Shown: positions 16,027 through 24,365, counted from the stretch's first letter. The stretch: 64,000 bases of DNA from Lactobacillus bombicola (GCF_900112665.1 NZ_FOMN01000005.1:1-64000), one strand, 5' to 3'. Notes: a model not told the origin generated them from the letters alone. Numbers and translations are program-made.

Positions 16027-17286
16027 CTAACCTACCCATAACTCATTCATTTTCTTGTTAATATCTTCTGAAAGTCCGACATAAGTTTTCATGAACATCT
16101 GAAGTGAGTGACCCATTTTATCAGCGGCCCAAGGATACGACATTTTAGGGGTGTTAGCCAATTGCGTACAAACGGTGTGACGAAATGAATAGAGACTCAT
16201 GCGTTGCCCATTAGAGTTAATATCTAATTGCTGGCAAATTTTCCTAAGCATCTCATTAATACTCTTTTGTGTGATTGGCTCTTGATTACTAGCTTTTTTA
16301 TAGTCATGTATATTCATAAAGACTAAATCAAGTGGATTACATAAGTCATGATCAACTAGAAATTGTTTTTGTCTTGCTTGGTAAATTCTTACTAGATCGA
16401 TAACATCTTGAGGAATTGGCAATAATGTTCTTGTATAACCTTTAGGACGCGCTTTTAGAGAGCCATTAAAAGACTTAGTTAAATCTGACCAACTATCGTT
16501 AATTCTAAAAGTTAGGACATCTTCATCTCGAACTATATTGGAAAATTTTAGAGCTTGTAATTCTCCAACTCTCATGCCAGTGTAGCTCTCGATTAAAATC
16601 GCTAACTTACTGCCGTTCATTTCAACTGGATTATGCTTCAAGTCATGAACAATTAATTTTCTAATTTTGACTAATTCATCAGTGGTAAAAATGCGCCACT
16701 CTTGTGAAACTGTAAAATCACTTTGTTTGAAAAATACCTTTAAAGCATTTTCTGGTACTGGATTTTCTTTAATCACCTTGCCTTCAAGTGACTTAAAATA
16801 ATTACGCAAATGAATCAAACGCTTAGCAATATTAGATGACCTACTAACAGTTGCTTTGTGCTTAGCAACATAATCATGTGCATATTTATTAACCATTGCA
16901 GTAGATATTTGATCAATTCTAGCTTTTCCAAAATAGCTATTAACTGACCTAGCGGTTTCTTGCCAAGACTTTAAAGTAACTTTGCTAATTGACTTTGAAC
17001 GTAATTTAACATAGCGCTTGAAATCATCCGCAAACACAACTTTACCATCATTGGGATTGAGACCTGACTCATATTCAGCCCACATTTGTCGTTCTAATTT
17101 AATTGCATTTTTGCGATTATCAGCATACTTAACCGGCCAATTAATTCTTTTACCCGTAACTTTGTCAGTTGGCTGAATTCTGACTAAATATTCATTAGCA
17201 TGTTTTCCTACTTTTAGCTTTTTAAACAATTTGATTACCTGTCTTTCTTCTAAAAAAAGATAGAACAAAGACAGCATTTGTAACAT
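16027..17286 (-). CDS. int: Tyrosine site-specific integrase
   Basis: Up to 419 residues. An N-terminal SAM-like/arm domain is followed by a catalytic domain with TGMRVGELQAL (catalytic Arg), SFRHTVCTQLA (His-x-x-Arg box), KMGHSLQMF (second His) and MKTYVGLSED (Tyr nucleophile). The true start may be the TTG at 17229, eight bases after AGACAGG, giving a protein beginning FKKLKVGKHAN; the longer N-terminus is not typical. It lies next to the att site at 15927-15941, so it is the recombinase that put this element into tRNA-Thr. The C-terminal relic at 15535 is a close relative. Confidence 0.93.
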   Translation of the reverse strand: MLQMLSLFYLFLEERQVIKLFKKLKVGKHANEYLVRIQPTDKVTGKRINWPVKYADNRKNAIKLERQMWAEYESGLNPNDGKVVFADDFKRYVKLRSKSISKVTLKSWQETARSVNSYFGKARIDQISTAMVNKYAHDYVAKHKATVSRSSNIAKRLIHLRNYFKSLEGKVIKENPVPENALKVFFKQSDFTVSQEWRIFTTDELVKIRKLIVHDLKHNPVEMNGSKLAILIESYTGMRVGELQALKFSNIVRDEDVLTFRINDSWSDLTKSFNGSLKARPKGYTRTLLPIPQDVIDLVRIYQARQKQFLVDHDLCNPLDLVFMNIHDYKKASNQEPITQKSINEMLRKICQQLDINSNGQRMSLYSFRHTVCTQLANTPKMSYPWAADKMGHSLQMFMKTYVGLSEDINKKMNELWVG

Positions 17287-17308
17287 CTTTATTCTATCTC
17301 AAATTTAA

Positions 17309-17503
17309 TTATTTGACCCAAGTTTTTTCCTGGTGATAACCCGCTTGGGTAAGCCACTTTTCAACTTCATCAAGGCTATAATAGGCTCGACCACCTGGTA
17401 ATTGGTGGTACGGCATACCAGCTTTACGAAGCCTATAAAAAATTGTTGTGCTTATATGCAATTGTTCACGCAATTGCTTACCATTTAAGATTACCAACGT
17501 CAT
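17309..17503 (-). CDS. Excisionase-like small helix-turn-helix protein
   Basis: The 64-residue protein has a winged-helix/AlpA-type fold signature: LNGKQLREQLHISTTIFYRLR followed by GGRAYYSLDEVEKWL. Proteins of this size and fold directly upstream of a tyrosine integrase act as excisionases or directionality factors. It ends 22 bp before the integrase frame, and its start lies 2 bp from the stop of the preceding gene, so the three are probably one transcript. Confidence 0.75.
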   Translation of the reverse strand: MTLVILNGKQLREQLHISTTIFYRLRKAGMPYHQLPGGRAYYSLDEVEKWLTQAGYHQEKTWVK

Positions 17504-17505
17504 AG

Positions 17506-17862
17506 TTACTCACCTACAATTCGTAGCCCAACTACTTGATAAGTAGGAATTTCTTGCCAAGCAGGACAGTAGAAATTACCTAGATCCGCTGTTACTTCTT
17601 TATGAATAAATCTGGAATAATCTTCTAAATAATCGGTAAAAAGAAGAATTTCTAGTGGTTGGTCATTTTCCTTAAGGCAATTGCACACTTGACACACTAG
17701 TGCCTCTTCTACTGAATCCAATCGTGGCTCGACTTCGTTAACAATGGTAACCTCACCGATTCGACGTCCAATCAAGCCGAAACGACTAATTTGTTGAAAT
17801 TCTAACGGATTAAACCAAATGTTATAATTTGTAAATTTATAGTTGAATTTTAACTTTTTCAT
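17506..17862 (-). CDS. Element-encoded hypothetical protein
   Basis: The 118-residue soluble protein has no membrane segment or recognised motif. It has a CQVCNCLKEND cysteine cluster near the middle (three Cys within six residues) and acidic surroundings. The start has AAAGGACAATTGCT upstream, a good ribosome binding site. It lies between rep and the excisionase-like gene, so a part in replication control or excision is possible, but nothing in the sequence shows a function. Confidence 0.6.
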   Translation of the reverse strand: MKKLKFNYKFTNYNIWFNPLEFQQISRFGLIGRRIGEVTIVNEVEPRLDSVEEALVCQVCNCLKENDQPLEILLFTDYLEDYSRFIHKEVTADLGNFYCPAWQEIPTYQVVGLRIVGE

Positions 17863-17947
17863 AGCAATTGTCCTTTCTTTAATCTAAGCAAAGTTTCTTT
17901 TTGAATAAGTTTGCTTTATACTTAGCTTGTAAAAATTTTTGAAATAG

Positions 17948-19009
17948 CTAGTTACTATCTTGGTCGGTGTGACTAGCTTTTTTATTTTGGCGGTTAACTA
18001 CTTTGTGCCTAATGGTTTTGATCAGTTGATCAGTAACTTCAATTGGCTTAATTCTTCTTAACAATTGGTTAATTGAATCGACTTGAATATCCTTAATCGA
18101 GTCGATATTTTTATAAAAATCAAACGGATCATAAGGGGTTGTAATGATCAACTTTTCAAGATTGAGGCGCTTGTCATGATAACGACTAGGAGCAGCTTTG
18201 TCATGTTGGTAAGGATCTAACAATCGTAACAAGTCACTATATTCAAAATCGTTGGGTCTTAAATCATTTAGTATTACGAAGCGTTGGCCACGGTATTCTT
18301 GAAAGTGATCACGTGAGCTACCAAGAGTAATATAGTCCTGATCTTTTAACATATATTCTGCTAAACGGGTCTTACCAACGCCAGCCTTACCATAAAGCCA
18401 CAGGGTAGTCATTTTGTGACCTTTGAACTGCTGGAGCCATTGCTCATGCGTTCGGTTGACTAGTTCAGTGTCAATTTTGTCAATTAATTGCTGGTTTCTA
18501 GCAATGCCGTAAATACCTAATTCATCTTCTAGTTGTTTACGGCTAATCAGTTGTTCCGCATAACGTCTGATCTGTTCTTTTTCATATTTCGGGCTCAATT
18601 TGATTTTGGCTCGAATTAGTTTCATGCGTTTTTCAAAGTCAAATGAGGCTTTGACTGCATCTAAGGGGTAATGGTATTTTCCATCGTCCTCTTCAGCGTC
18701 ATTTGTTTCATGGATTAGGTAAGAATATGCGTTATTTATCCGACCGTGCCAGACTTGAACATACTGTTGTTTATCCTTGAACAACTTAGCAATAGTTGTA
18801 ATTGTTTGGGGATGTTCGTACTTAAGTACTATGTGGTAATGCTCCCGAACAGAATTACCAGCCTCATCTTGGTCATGATTGTGGTTGATATAAGCCCACT
18901 CAAGGGCACCTGAGTCATCGAGGATATTAGGTAAATCTTTTAGTTTTATTTTCAAGTGGGACTTATCCTGCACGAACATAAACTGCCTAGCTCTAATGTC
19001 TTTCTTCAT
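17948..19009 (-). CDS. Rep protein: HUH endonuclease plus SF3 helicase (bacterial CRESS-like/Rep_2)
   Basis: About 353 residues from the ATG at 19009, chosen because AGAGAGGTGAAGCCG precedes it; an ATG 13 codons upstream lacks such a site. The N-terminal nicking domain carries an HUH motif (EHYHIVLKY) and a Tyr motif (YSYLIHET). The C-terminal domain is a superfamily 3 helicase with Walker A YGKAGVGKTRLA, a Walker B-like FVILNDLRPND and a motif C-like LIITTPYDP. This Rep_2 plus SF3 fusion is known from CRESS-like plasmids of Firmicutes. It should nick an origin on the excised circle and drive rolling-circle replication; use as a mobilisation relaxase is also possible. Confidence 0.88.
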   Translation of the reverse strand: MKKDIRARQFMFVQDKSHLKIKLKDLPNILDDSGALEWAYINHNHDQDEAGNSVREHYHIVLKYEHPQTITTIAKLFKDKQQYVQVWHGRINNAYSYLIHETNDAEEDDGKYHYPLDAVKASFDFEKRMKLIRAKIKLSPKYEKEQIRRYAEQLISRKQLEDELGIYGIARNQQLIDKIDTELVNRTHEQWLQQFKGHKMTTLWLYGKAGVGKTRLAEYMLKDQDYITLGSSRDHFQEYRGQRFVILNDLRPNDFEYSDLLRLLDPYQHDKAAPSRYHDKRLNLEKLIITTPYDPFDFYKNIDSIKDIQVDSINQLLRRIKPIEVTDQLIKTIRHKVVNRQNKKASHTDQDSN

Positions 19010-19156
19010 CGGCTTCACCTCTCTTCTATTTTTTGGCGTTTCCTGCACACTTGCACAGTTGGTGACATTTTAATAACAAGCCCTAAAAATGTCACGACTG
19101 GTATGGATTAGCGGTTATAACACAAGTTGAGTTTAACTGCTTTTTATCCGCCAAAA

Positions 19157-19202
19157 GCAGCCCTTGCCGCTCCTTTGCTTAACGCAAAAGCGGCAGTGCT
19201 GC
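19157..19202. other. Long GC-rich hairpin, candidate replication or transfer origin
   Basis: Three nested stems (GCAGC/GCTGC, TGCCGCT/AGCGGCA, TTTGC/GCAAA) enclose a TTAAC loop. It lies in the 200-bp gap between the 2-TM gene and rep. HUH Rep proteins cut at such hairpins, and the only other obvious reading is a transcription terminator, for which the T-run after the stem is short. Confidence 0.5.
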
Positions 19203-19213
19203 ATTGGCATAAA

Positions 19214-19822
19214 TCAAAACTTATTAGCCAAAATCCGGTAATAATTACCAACTCGTTCAGCTGGTGAAAAAGTGAAATCATGGTAATCATGGCGGATATT
19301 AGACTCAATAATAGGCAGCCTTTGCTCAAAAATAGCTTGTGCATCAGCTTGATCAGGTACTAAAAGCCAGATTGTTAGTGCGTCAGTGCGTTGATCAATG
19401 AACCAGCCTTTGATTGCATAATTGAATTCTTGGTCAATTGGATTAATGATTTTCTGGTTACGCCAGGTGTCACCGATTTTAACTTGTTTGAATTGTGGTT
19501 TAATTTTATTTGCTTGGCGTAAGCTACAAGTTGCTCGCCAGCTTAGCCAATAATTATGAAAACTATTACCGTGTTGGTAGTTTCGAGTAATTAAAAACAT
19601 TGCTATCCATACTATTGCACCAACAACTGCTATAAAAATGAAAACAAATTCTACTTGATTTAATGGATCAACCAACAAATCAAGTAAAAAGAGATTTTTA
19701 AATAGGTGACTAAATATTGGATCAATTATCATTATTACTATTAGAAATAATTCAATCAAACTCATATGTAGTAAACAATAACTAGCTTTTAATCCAACAG
19801 TGGGATAATTTTTGTTATTCAT
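19214..19822 (-). CDS. Element-encoded two-TM membrane protein
   Basis: The 202-residue protein has two hydrophobic segments (about 15-35 and 55-80) and a cytoplasmic C-terminal domain. No known motif is visible. It is encoded between the FtsK-like ATPase (5 bp away) and rep, a position often taken by membrane partners of DNA-transfer ATPases. A helper role in anchoring the FtsK-like protein is inferred only from this order. Confidence 0.6.
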   Translation of the reverse strand: MNNKNYPTVGLKASYCLLHMSLIELFLIVIMIIDPIFSHLFKNLFLLDLLVDPLNQVEFVFIFIAVVGAIVWIAMFLITRNYQHGNSFHNYWLSWRATCSLRQANKIKPQFKQVKIGDTWRNQKIINPIDQEFNYAIKGWFIDQRTDALTIWLLVPDQADAQAIFEQRLPIIESNIRHDYHDFTFSPAERVGNYYRILANKF

Positions 19823-19827
19823 AAGAA

Positions 19828-20898
19828 TTACTTCCTTTCATCTGTATAAGTTGGGGCTAAAAATGGCAACGCGTTGTAAGGGTGTTCTTGATCAATTACT
19901 TGAATAATTCCCGTGCCTTGACCTGTAGGAATTACTAACCCCGTGGGATCGAGATCTGGAAAAAGGAATTGCGTGGTCTTGGAGTTGATGTTGCCTAATT
20001 GGACACTGACATTCACTTGTTCCCGCACCGAGGTTGGTACTGCCGTGTGGTCTAACCGTTGACCGCATAAGATCAAGTGTACCTGTGTAGCACGTCCTAG
20101 TAGGGCAATCTGTGATAAAAGTGCAAAAAATGCGTCTTTGACTGCTTTATTGACCCCTTCGGTCAAGGCTAAGACTTCATCAATCACGATTGTGACCGGT
20201 TTGAAGTCCTTAGTTGGATCATTAAAAAGGTCAACTTGCCGGGAGTAAATCACTTTCATGGCCTTACCCAGTTCATCACTTACGGATGAAACATAATCTG
20301 ATTTTGACGAATTTGCAGTTGGATACAATGCTTGCAGTTGATGGTTACGAGCCCAGCGACTAGGGCTGTCGCGTTTAGGATCAACTATGACCAAATCTGA
20401 AATACTGTTTAAAGCTGATAATAAATAGGTAAGAAAATAACTCTTACCGGCGCCCGAGTTACCCGCAATCGCGATACTAGTCACTTGGTGATAATCAATC
20501 GCATAATTATTCATTAATGGAATGATTAACTTATCGTTAGTCTTAGCCCGTTCAGTAAAAAATACATCAAGGTTATGGATAACTAGACGTTGTGCTGTAC
20601 CTTTCCGCCATGGGAAGAACAGACCGCGCTTAACTTCAAGCGGATTATCATATAGTGGTACAAAGTAGATACCATTTTGTTTCAGCAGGGTATAATTTGG
20701 ATAAAGAGCTGCGTTGGCAATCTGGTAAATACGTTGGTACAAGGCCTCATCAAGCACATATCCCGCGGGAAACCGCGGGATAAAGATGAAGCCATCTAAT
20801 CTAACAGCAATATCAAAGCTATTTGTGTAGGTTGTTTCATTTTCAATTGCCAGTGCCATATTGAGACACCTGGTGAGATACGACTTCAGTTCGGTCAT
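19828..20898 (-). CDS. FtsK/SpoIIIE-like DNA translocase (TcpA/coupling-type)
   Basis: The 356-residue ATPase has Walker A IAGNSGAGKSYF (about residue 150), a KRD motif in LVIVDPKRDSPS, Walker B PVTIVIDEVLALTEG and an arginine/sensor region LCGQRLDHTAVPTSVREQV. It lacks FtsK membrane segments and the gamma domain, so it matches the short FtsK-like proteins of integrative elements (Tn916 Orf21 type). It likely moves or couples the element DNA with the neighbouring Rep. The two-gene FtsK-Rep arrangement is the core of many streptococcal and lactobacillar mobile elements. Confidence 0.88.
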   Translation of the reverse strand: MTELKSYLTRCLNMALAIENETTYTNSFDIAVRLDGFIFIPRFPAGYVLDEALYQRIYQIANAALYPNYTLLKQNGIYFVPLYDNPLEVKRGLFFPWRKGTAQRLVIHNLDVFFTERAKTNDKLIIPLMNNYAIDYHQVTSIAIAGNSGAGKSYFLTYLLSALNSISDLVIVDPKRDSPSRWARNHQLQALYPTANSSKSDYVSSVSDELGKAMKVIYSRQVDLFNDPTKDFKPVTIVIDEVLALTEGVNKAVKDAFFALLSQIALLGRATQVHLILCGQRLDHTAVPTSVREQVNVSVQLGNINSKTTQFLFPDLDPTGLVIPTGQGTGIIQVIDQEHPYNALPFLAPTYTDERK

Positions 20899-20901
20899 AG
20901 G

Positions 20902-21216
20902 CTACTTCACTTCTTTCAATGTAGCAGCTCTAAAGTAAACTTGACCACGAACTTCACACGCCTCAAGGCTGTCAAGGTTTACTTTAGCAAGATATTCAGG
21001 TAGTTTTACTTGATCAGAAAATTTAACTTGAAACGGTTCAAGTCCCTTTTGGCTGAACCAACCCCGATACCCAACGATTTCTTCAGTAGGCTCATTGTTT
21101 TCCCATTTGTGTTGTGGTTCAAGTTCGACACTTAGGCTGTAGACGGGTTGACTTTGATCGACGTAAGTGGCAGCTGTATCAGTTGAGTAGCCACCTTTTC
21201 TTAACTTTGTTCTCAT
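20902..21216 (-). CDS. Small element protein upstream of FtsK-like gene
   Basis: About 104 residues from the ATG at 21216, chosen for the AGAAAGGGG just before it; the ATG seven codons upstream lies outside that site. Beta-rich and soluble, with EEIVGYRGWFSQKGLEPFQV in the middle. It occupies the position of Tn916 Orf22/23-type small proteins ahead of the FtsK-like gene, but no family signature is obvious. Its start faces the divergent regulator, so its promoter is probably under that regulator's control. Confidence 0.6.
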   Translation of the reverse strand: MRTKLRKGGYSTDTAATYVDQSQPVYSLSVELEPQHKWENNEPTEEIVGYRGWFSQKGLEPFQVKFSDQVKLPEYLAKVNLDSLEACEVRGQVYFRAATLKEVK

Positions 21217-21263
21217 ATGAGACCCCTTTCTGGGCATGCGCCCTTAAAAAATTTTATGATATC

Positions 21264-21289
21264 ATGAAGCTAGATATCTCAAGCTTCAT
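21264..21289. promoter_or_regulatory. Inverted repeat in the divergent promoter region (ATGAAGCT/AGCTTCAT)
   Basis: Two 8-bp arms are separated by 10 bp, 48 bp before the small element gene and 87 bp before the divergent regulator. It is a likely operator for the element's regulator, overlapping GATATC half-palindromes. Confidence 0.5.
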
Positions 21290-21328
21290 ATCTTCAGTAT
21301 AAAATCAGATAAGAACTAGTGACCGCAC

Positions 21329-21347
21329 ACCTTAAATTTCTTAAGGT
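21329..21347. promoter_or_regulatory. Inverted repeat before the element regulator (ACCTTAA/TTAAGGT)
   Basis: Perfect 7-bp arms around a 5-bp spacer lie 29 bp upstream of the regulator ATG. The position fits autoregulation by the regulator or a hairpin in its mRNA leader. Confidence 0.45.
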
Positions 21348-21375
21348 ACTAAAAATTATCAAGAGGTGAACTTTC

Positions 21376-22377
21376 ATGACTAAATCCAAACAGTGCATCA
21401 TCAATTGCCCCAATGAACTACCTCGGTTCATTAAGGACTACATTAAAAGTAATAGCCTTTCGCAAAATGACTTAGCTGAACAAATCAACAAAGAAGTTCA
21501 AAAAATTACTGGTGATCAAAACTTAACTTTAATTTCAATTCCCAAAGATTACTTAGTTCCTTCAAAGCCAAAACTTAGTGCCAATTCAGCAATCAAAAAA
21601 TGGTACAAAAAAAATCCGCCAACACGTCCAGCGGATTATAGGATTAGATTAGCCCTTTCTAGGGTTCTAGATATTAGTTACTTAGAAACATTTTTTATTA
21701 CTCACCAGCAAATACTAGATTACACTATGGAAGTCGCTCACCAACTAGCATTATTATTTTCCCGGGTTGCTCTTAGATCCACAGAAATTCTTATACCACT
21801 CAATAGATATAATATTGCAGCTTATTTAGCTAGCGATAAAGAAGCCAAAAACTACTGGAATTTAAACGAATTAATTCAACAACTAGCAGTTACATATGAA
21901 GATATTCAAGAATACTTAATTCTTAATAAAAAACGAAATAAGGGAGACAGAAGCATCGATATTTCTTTTTCTGAAGAACCAGATTCTTTTTTACGATTTT
22001 CGCTTGAAAATATGTACGTTATTGACGAAAAAATAGCAAAAGTGCCTCATAACGCTTATGAAATGTTAATGTCATTAGCTAGCGAACTAGATTCAATAGT
22101 ACCCTTATTTCAAAAAATGATTATAGAAAATACAGATGATACTACATCCTCTTTTAACCAAGATTATATTTGGAACTTCTTCAAAATAAAATTAATAATC
22201 ACTAATAATAATGAGGCTTTGACTGTTTGCACGGTTGCAATAGACTTGATTATTCAATGGCTTAAAGAACTTGACCGTCACTATATTAACTTATTAGAAA
22301 AAATTGGAGTTACACCTGAATTACGTCTTTCAAATATGTTAGAAGAACAGTTTATTTCAGGCGATACACTTATATGA
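21376..22377 (+). CDS. Divergent element regulator, XRE-like N-terminus with helical domain
   Basis: The 333-residue soluble protein has an N-terminal segment (IKDYIKSNSLSQNDLAEQINKE) resembling an XRE helix-turn-helix, then a region including ANSAIKKWYKKNPPTRPADY, and a long helical C-terminal part. It lies opposite to the replication/integration operon with two inverted repeats in the 138-bp gap, the usual layout of an element repressor or activator. An AAGAGGTGAAC ribosome binding site precedes the ATG. I do not recognise the C-terminal family; a sensor role is only possible. Confidence 0.6.
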   Translation: MTKSKQCIINCPNELPRFIKDYIKSNSLSQNDLAEQINKEVQKITGDQNLTLISIPKDYLVPSKPKLSANSAIKKWYKKNPPTRPADYRIRLALSRVLDISYLETFFITHQQILDYTMEVAHQLALLFSRVALRSTEILIPLNRYNIAAYLASDKEAKNYWNLNELIQQLAVTYEDIQEYLILNKKRNKGDRSIDISFSEEPDSFLRFSLENMYVIDEKIAKVPHNAYEMLMSLASELDSIVPLFQKMIIENTDDTTSSFNQDYIWNFFKIKLIITNNNEALTVCTVAIDLIIQWLKELDRHYINLLEKIGVTPELRLSNMLEEQFISGDTLI

Positions 22378-22448
22378 TTACTATTGCTTATGAAAAGATA
22401 AAATAAAATTTGAAAAATAATTTACTTTACTAAACTTGGTCAAGTTTT

Positions 22449-22898
22449 GTGCGAATGGCATCGGCATATTTGCCAGAAGCTAAAACGGGAGCAAATTTAT
22501 TTTCGATCTTGAAAAAAATTGTACCCAGAATGAATTCGGCTGAAGATCGTGATAATTTAAATCGCTTAATTATTGATATGCGTCCTGATCCAAATGACCC
22601 AAAACCATTTCTTGATTTTTCACATGCGTATTCAGTATCACAATCGGCGGAAATGGTAATGCTAGTTATTCAACAAATGTACTTAGGGGATGTAAATGAT
22701 CAAAATATTCGTACTTTAGCTACAGATGCTACTAAAGAACTAACTGATCAAATTGATACAGTTATCGACCAGAAACTTAAGCGATTCAATGCAATTAATT
22801 TAAAAATTATTGGGGTAATTTTATTACCAATGATTGCCTTTGTCTTAATGTGGGTAGGTAGTTTACTAATGAGTGTTATGAAGGCTTTTGTGAAGTAG
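22449..22898 (+). CDS. TadC-like type II/IV secretion F-domain protein, probably 5'-truncated
   Basis: About 149 residues from GTG at 22449 or 147 from ATG at 22455, but no good ribosome binding site precedes either. The helical pattern (FLDFSHAYSVSQSAEMVMLVIQ, then TKELTDQIDTVIDQKLKRFN, then a C-terminal membrane segment LLPMIAFVLMWVG) resembles the last half of a TadC/GspF-like T2SSF domain, which normally has further membrane segments upstream. With the following TadE-like gene it looks like a remnant of a Tad or conjugative pilus cluster. The assignment is by shape only. Confidence 0.45.
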   Translation: MRMASAYLPEAKTGANLFSILKKIVPRMNSAEDRDNLNRLIIDMRPDPNDPKPFLDFSHAYSVSQSAEMVMLVIQQMYLGDVNDQNIRTLATDATKELTDQIDTVIDQKLKRFNAINLKIIGVILLPMIAFVLMWVGSLLMSVMKAFVK

Positions 22899-22908
22899 GT
22901 GAGAATAA

Positions 22909-23352
22909 ATGAGTCAAGTAATCGATTGGATTTTATCGCATATTACATGGATGATTGGATTATTATTTATTATTTTTTTCTCATCAATTATGATTACTGT
23001 TAGTCAATATAATCGGTTTGAGTACACCGCTGATCAAGTAATTTCACGGTCTGGTGGTTTAACTCATTCCGCATATAAGATTTTAAAAGACGAAAGTGAG
23101 CAAAAGTATCATGACATGTTTCAAGTAAGTGTACATGATCTAACAAAACTAAAACCTAATGAAATCACAGATGACGATCGATATAATAGAAAACCAGCTG
23201 ATTATGGTGCGGATGTGACTTATTATATTCAAATCAAAGTACCATTTAATGTAAATTTAGGTTCGATTCATGTTAATAATTATATTCGAGCCAAAGGCGC
23301 TAGAACGATTCAAAATGAAGTAAGATTAGACCCTGATGGTGATAGTAATTAA
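22909..23352 (+). CDS. TadE/pilin-like single-TM protein
   Basis: The 147-residue protein has one N-terminal membrane segment (ITWMIGLLFIIFFSSIMITV, residues about 12-31) and an extracytoplasmic beta-rich C-terminal part (YYIQIKVPFNVNLGSIH). This is the layout of TadE-like pseudopilins and DUF4320-type proteins of conjugative elements. It starts 11 bp after the preceding gene behind GTAGGTGAG. A terminator follows. No cleavage site is clear. With the TadC-like fragment it may be a vestige of a pilus module. Confidence 0.5.
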   Translation: MSQVIDWILSHITWMIGLLFIIFFSSIMITVSQYNRFEYTADQVISRSGGLTHSAYKILKDESEQKYHDMFQVSVHDLTKLKPNEITDDDRYNRKPADYGADVTYYIQIKVPFNVNLGSIHVNNYIRAKGARTIQNEVRLDPDGDSN

Positions 23353-23374
23353 AAATAAAAGGAAACCCGAAAAG

Positions 23375-23408
23375 AAAAAAAGCAGTTTAAGTTTAAACTG
23401 CTTTTTTT
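23375..23408. terminator. Bidirectional rho-independent terminator
   Basis: AGCAGTTTAA pairs with TTAAACTGCT across a GT loop, flanked by seven As and seven Ts. It follows the TadE-like gene on the plus strand. Confidence 0.88.
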
Positions 23409-23455
23409 GTGACTAATTTTACAAAAAATGACTCAATCTAATATCTACGGATCGC

Positions 23456-23546
23456 GGATCACCCCCACGCATGTGGGGAACACTCCCGTTAAGTAGTGTT
23501 ATTGAATTAATTGCAAGGGGATCACCCCCACGCATGTGGGGAATAA
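23456..23546. CRISPR. Two-repeat type I-E-like CRISPR remnant
   Basis: Two copies of a 28-bp repeat begin GGATCACCCCCACGCATG and share 25 identical bases (23456-23483 and 23519-23546). They contain the CCCCAC/GTGGGG palindrome typical of lactobacillar type I-E repeats. One 35-bp sequence separates them, slightly longer than a usual 32-33 bp spacer. The last three bases differ between copies, as in terminal degenerate repeats. No cas gene is in the window. Confidence 0.75.
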
Positions 23547-23555
23547 AAATTAATA

Positions 23556-24365
23556 TTAGAAAGACATCTTTTTCTCATCAGCTCTGAACTTGTGATCTTT
23601 GGTAATGGTACCAATTTTACGATAAGTTACTGTAGCTGGTTCGAATTGGTCAATATCAGACGTTTTAATGTAGTAAACTGGTAAGGCTTCTTCTGGTGTA
23701 TAAGCATACACTGGGTAGTAATCGTCCCCATCGTTCATATGGATTACAGTTTTACCAATGAAAAATCCTTGGTTCTTACCGTGGTTTTGACCATATTTTG
23801 CCATGGTTAACTCGAAATGACCATCTTTACGATCGCTATACACAGTATTAGTTTTAACTGGTAAACGTCCATATTCATCATCTAAAGGTAAATAGCCATT
23901 ATCTGAATTTGCAATAGCACCAAGATAAGCTTCAACAGGTTTATGTCCTTCTTTGAATTTCATCCCATAAGGTAAGGCGAAAAATGCAGCAGGTGCATAA
24001 CTTGGGGCGCTATTTAGATCATTTAGTAAGACATAAGGTGTGCCGTTAATTGTACCAGCTGCTGTAATTGACGCCCATTCTCGACCTGGATTACTGATAT
24101 CATTGAATGGCTTAAGTGTTTTCATATTAATGTAACTATGTACATTATTACCTAAATCCCATCCTGGGTACCATTTTCTAGTTACTTTATGCATACCAGG
24201 TTGTTTAGATAATTTTTGAATGCGACTATAATCTTTATCAGTTGCCGTTGGAGCCGTATAGGCTTTGACTACTGAAGCGTTAGTTGACATTAAAGTTGTT
24301 GTAACACCACTACCCATCAGGGCAGTCATTAAGGCTAATTTAGTAATAATTTTGGAGTTTTTCAT
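23556..24365 (-). CDS. Secreted protein of unknown function
   Basis: The 269-residue product has a Sec signal peptide: basic MKNSKIITK, a hydrophobic core of about 15 residues and an SVVKAYTA cleavage region near residue 35. The mature part (about 235 residues) is rich in aromatic and basic residues (RKWYPGWDLGNN, DDEYGRLPV, DDYYPVYAYTP). No LPXTG, LysM or membrane anchor is visible, so it is probably released or attached to the wall non-covalently. It lies between the CRISPR remnant and the tRNA end of the element, the usual place for cargo genes. A function cannot be assigned. Confidence 0.7.
   Translation of the reverse strand: MKNSKIITKLALMTALMGSGVTTTLMSTNASVVKAYTAPTATDKDYSRIQKLSKQPGMHKVTRKWYPGWDLGNNVHSYINMKTLKPFNDISNPGREWASITAAGTINGTPYVLLNDLNSAPSYAPAAFFALPYGMKFKEGHKPVEAYLGAIANSDNGYLPLDDEYGRLPVKTNTVYSDRKDGHFELTMAKYGQNHGKNQGFFIGKTVIHMNDGDDYYPVYAYTPEEALPVYYIKTSDIDQFEPATVTYRKIGTITKDHKFRADEKKMSF

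Noticed and set aside
19144-19344. 66-codon frame across the hairpin upstream of rep
   Set aside because: It overlaps the 2-TM gene in another frame and runs through the hairpin; no start signal.
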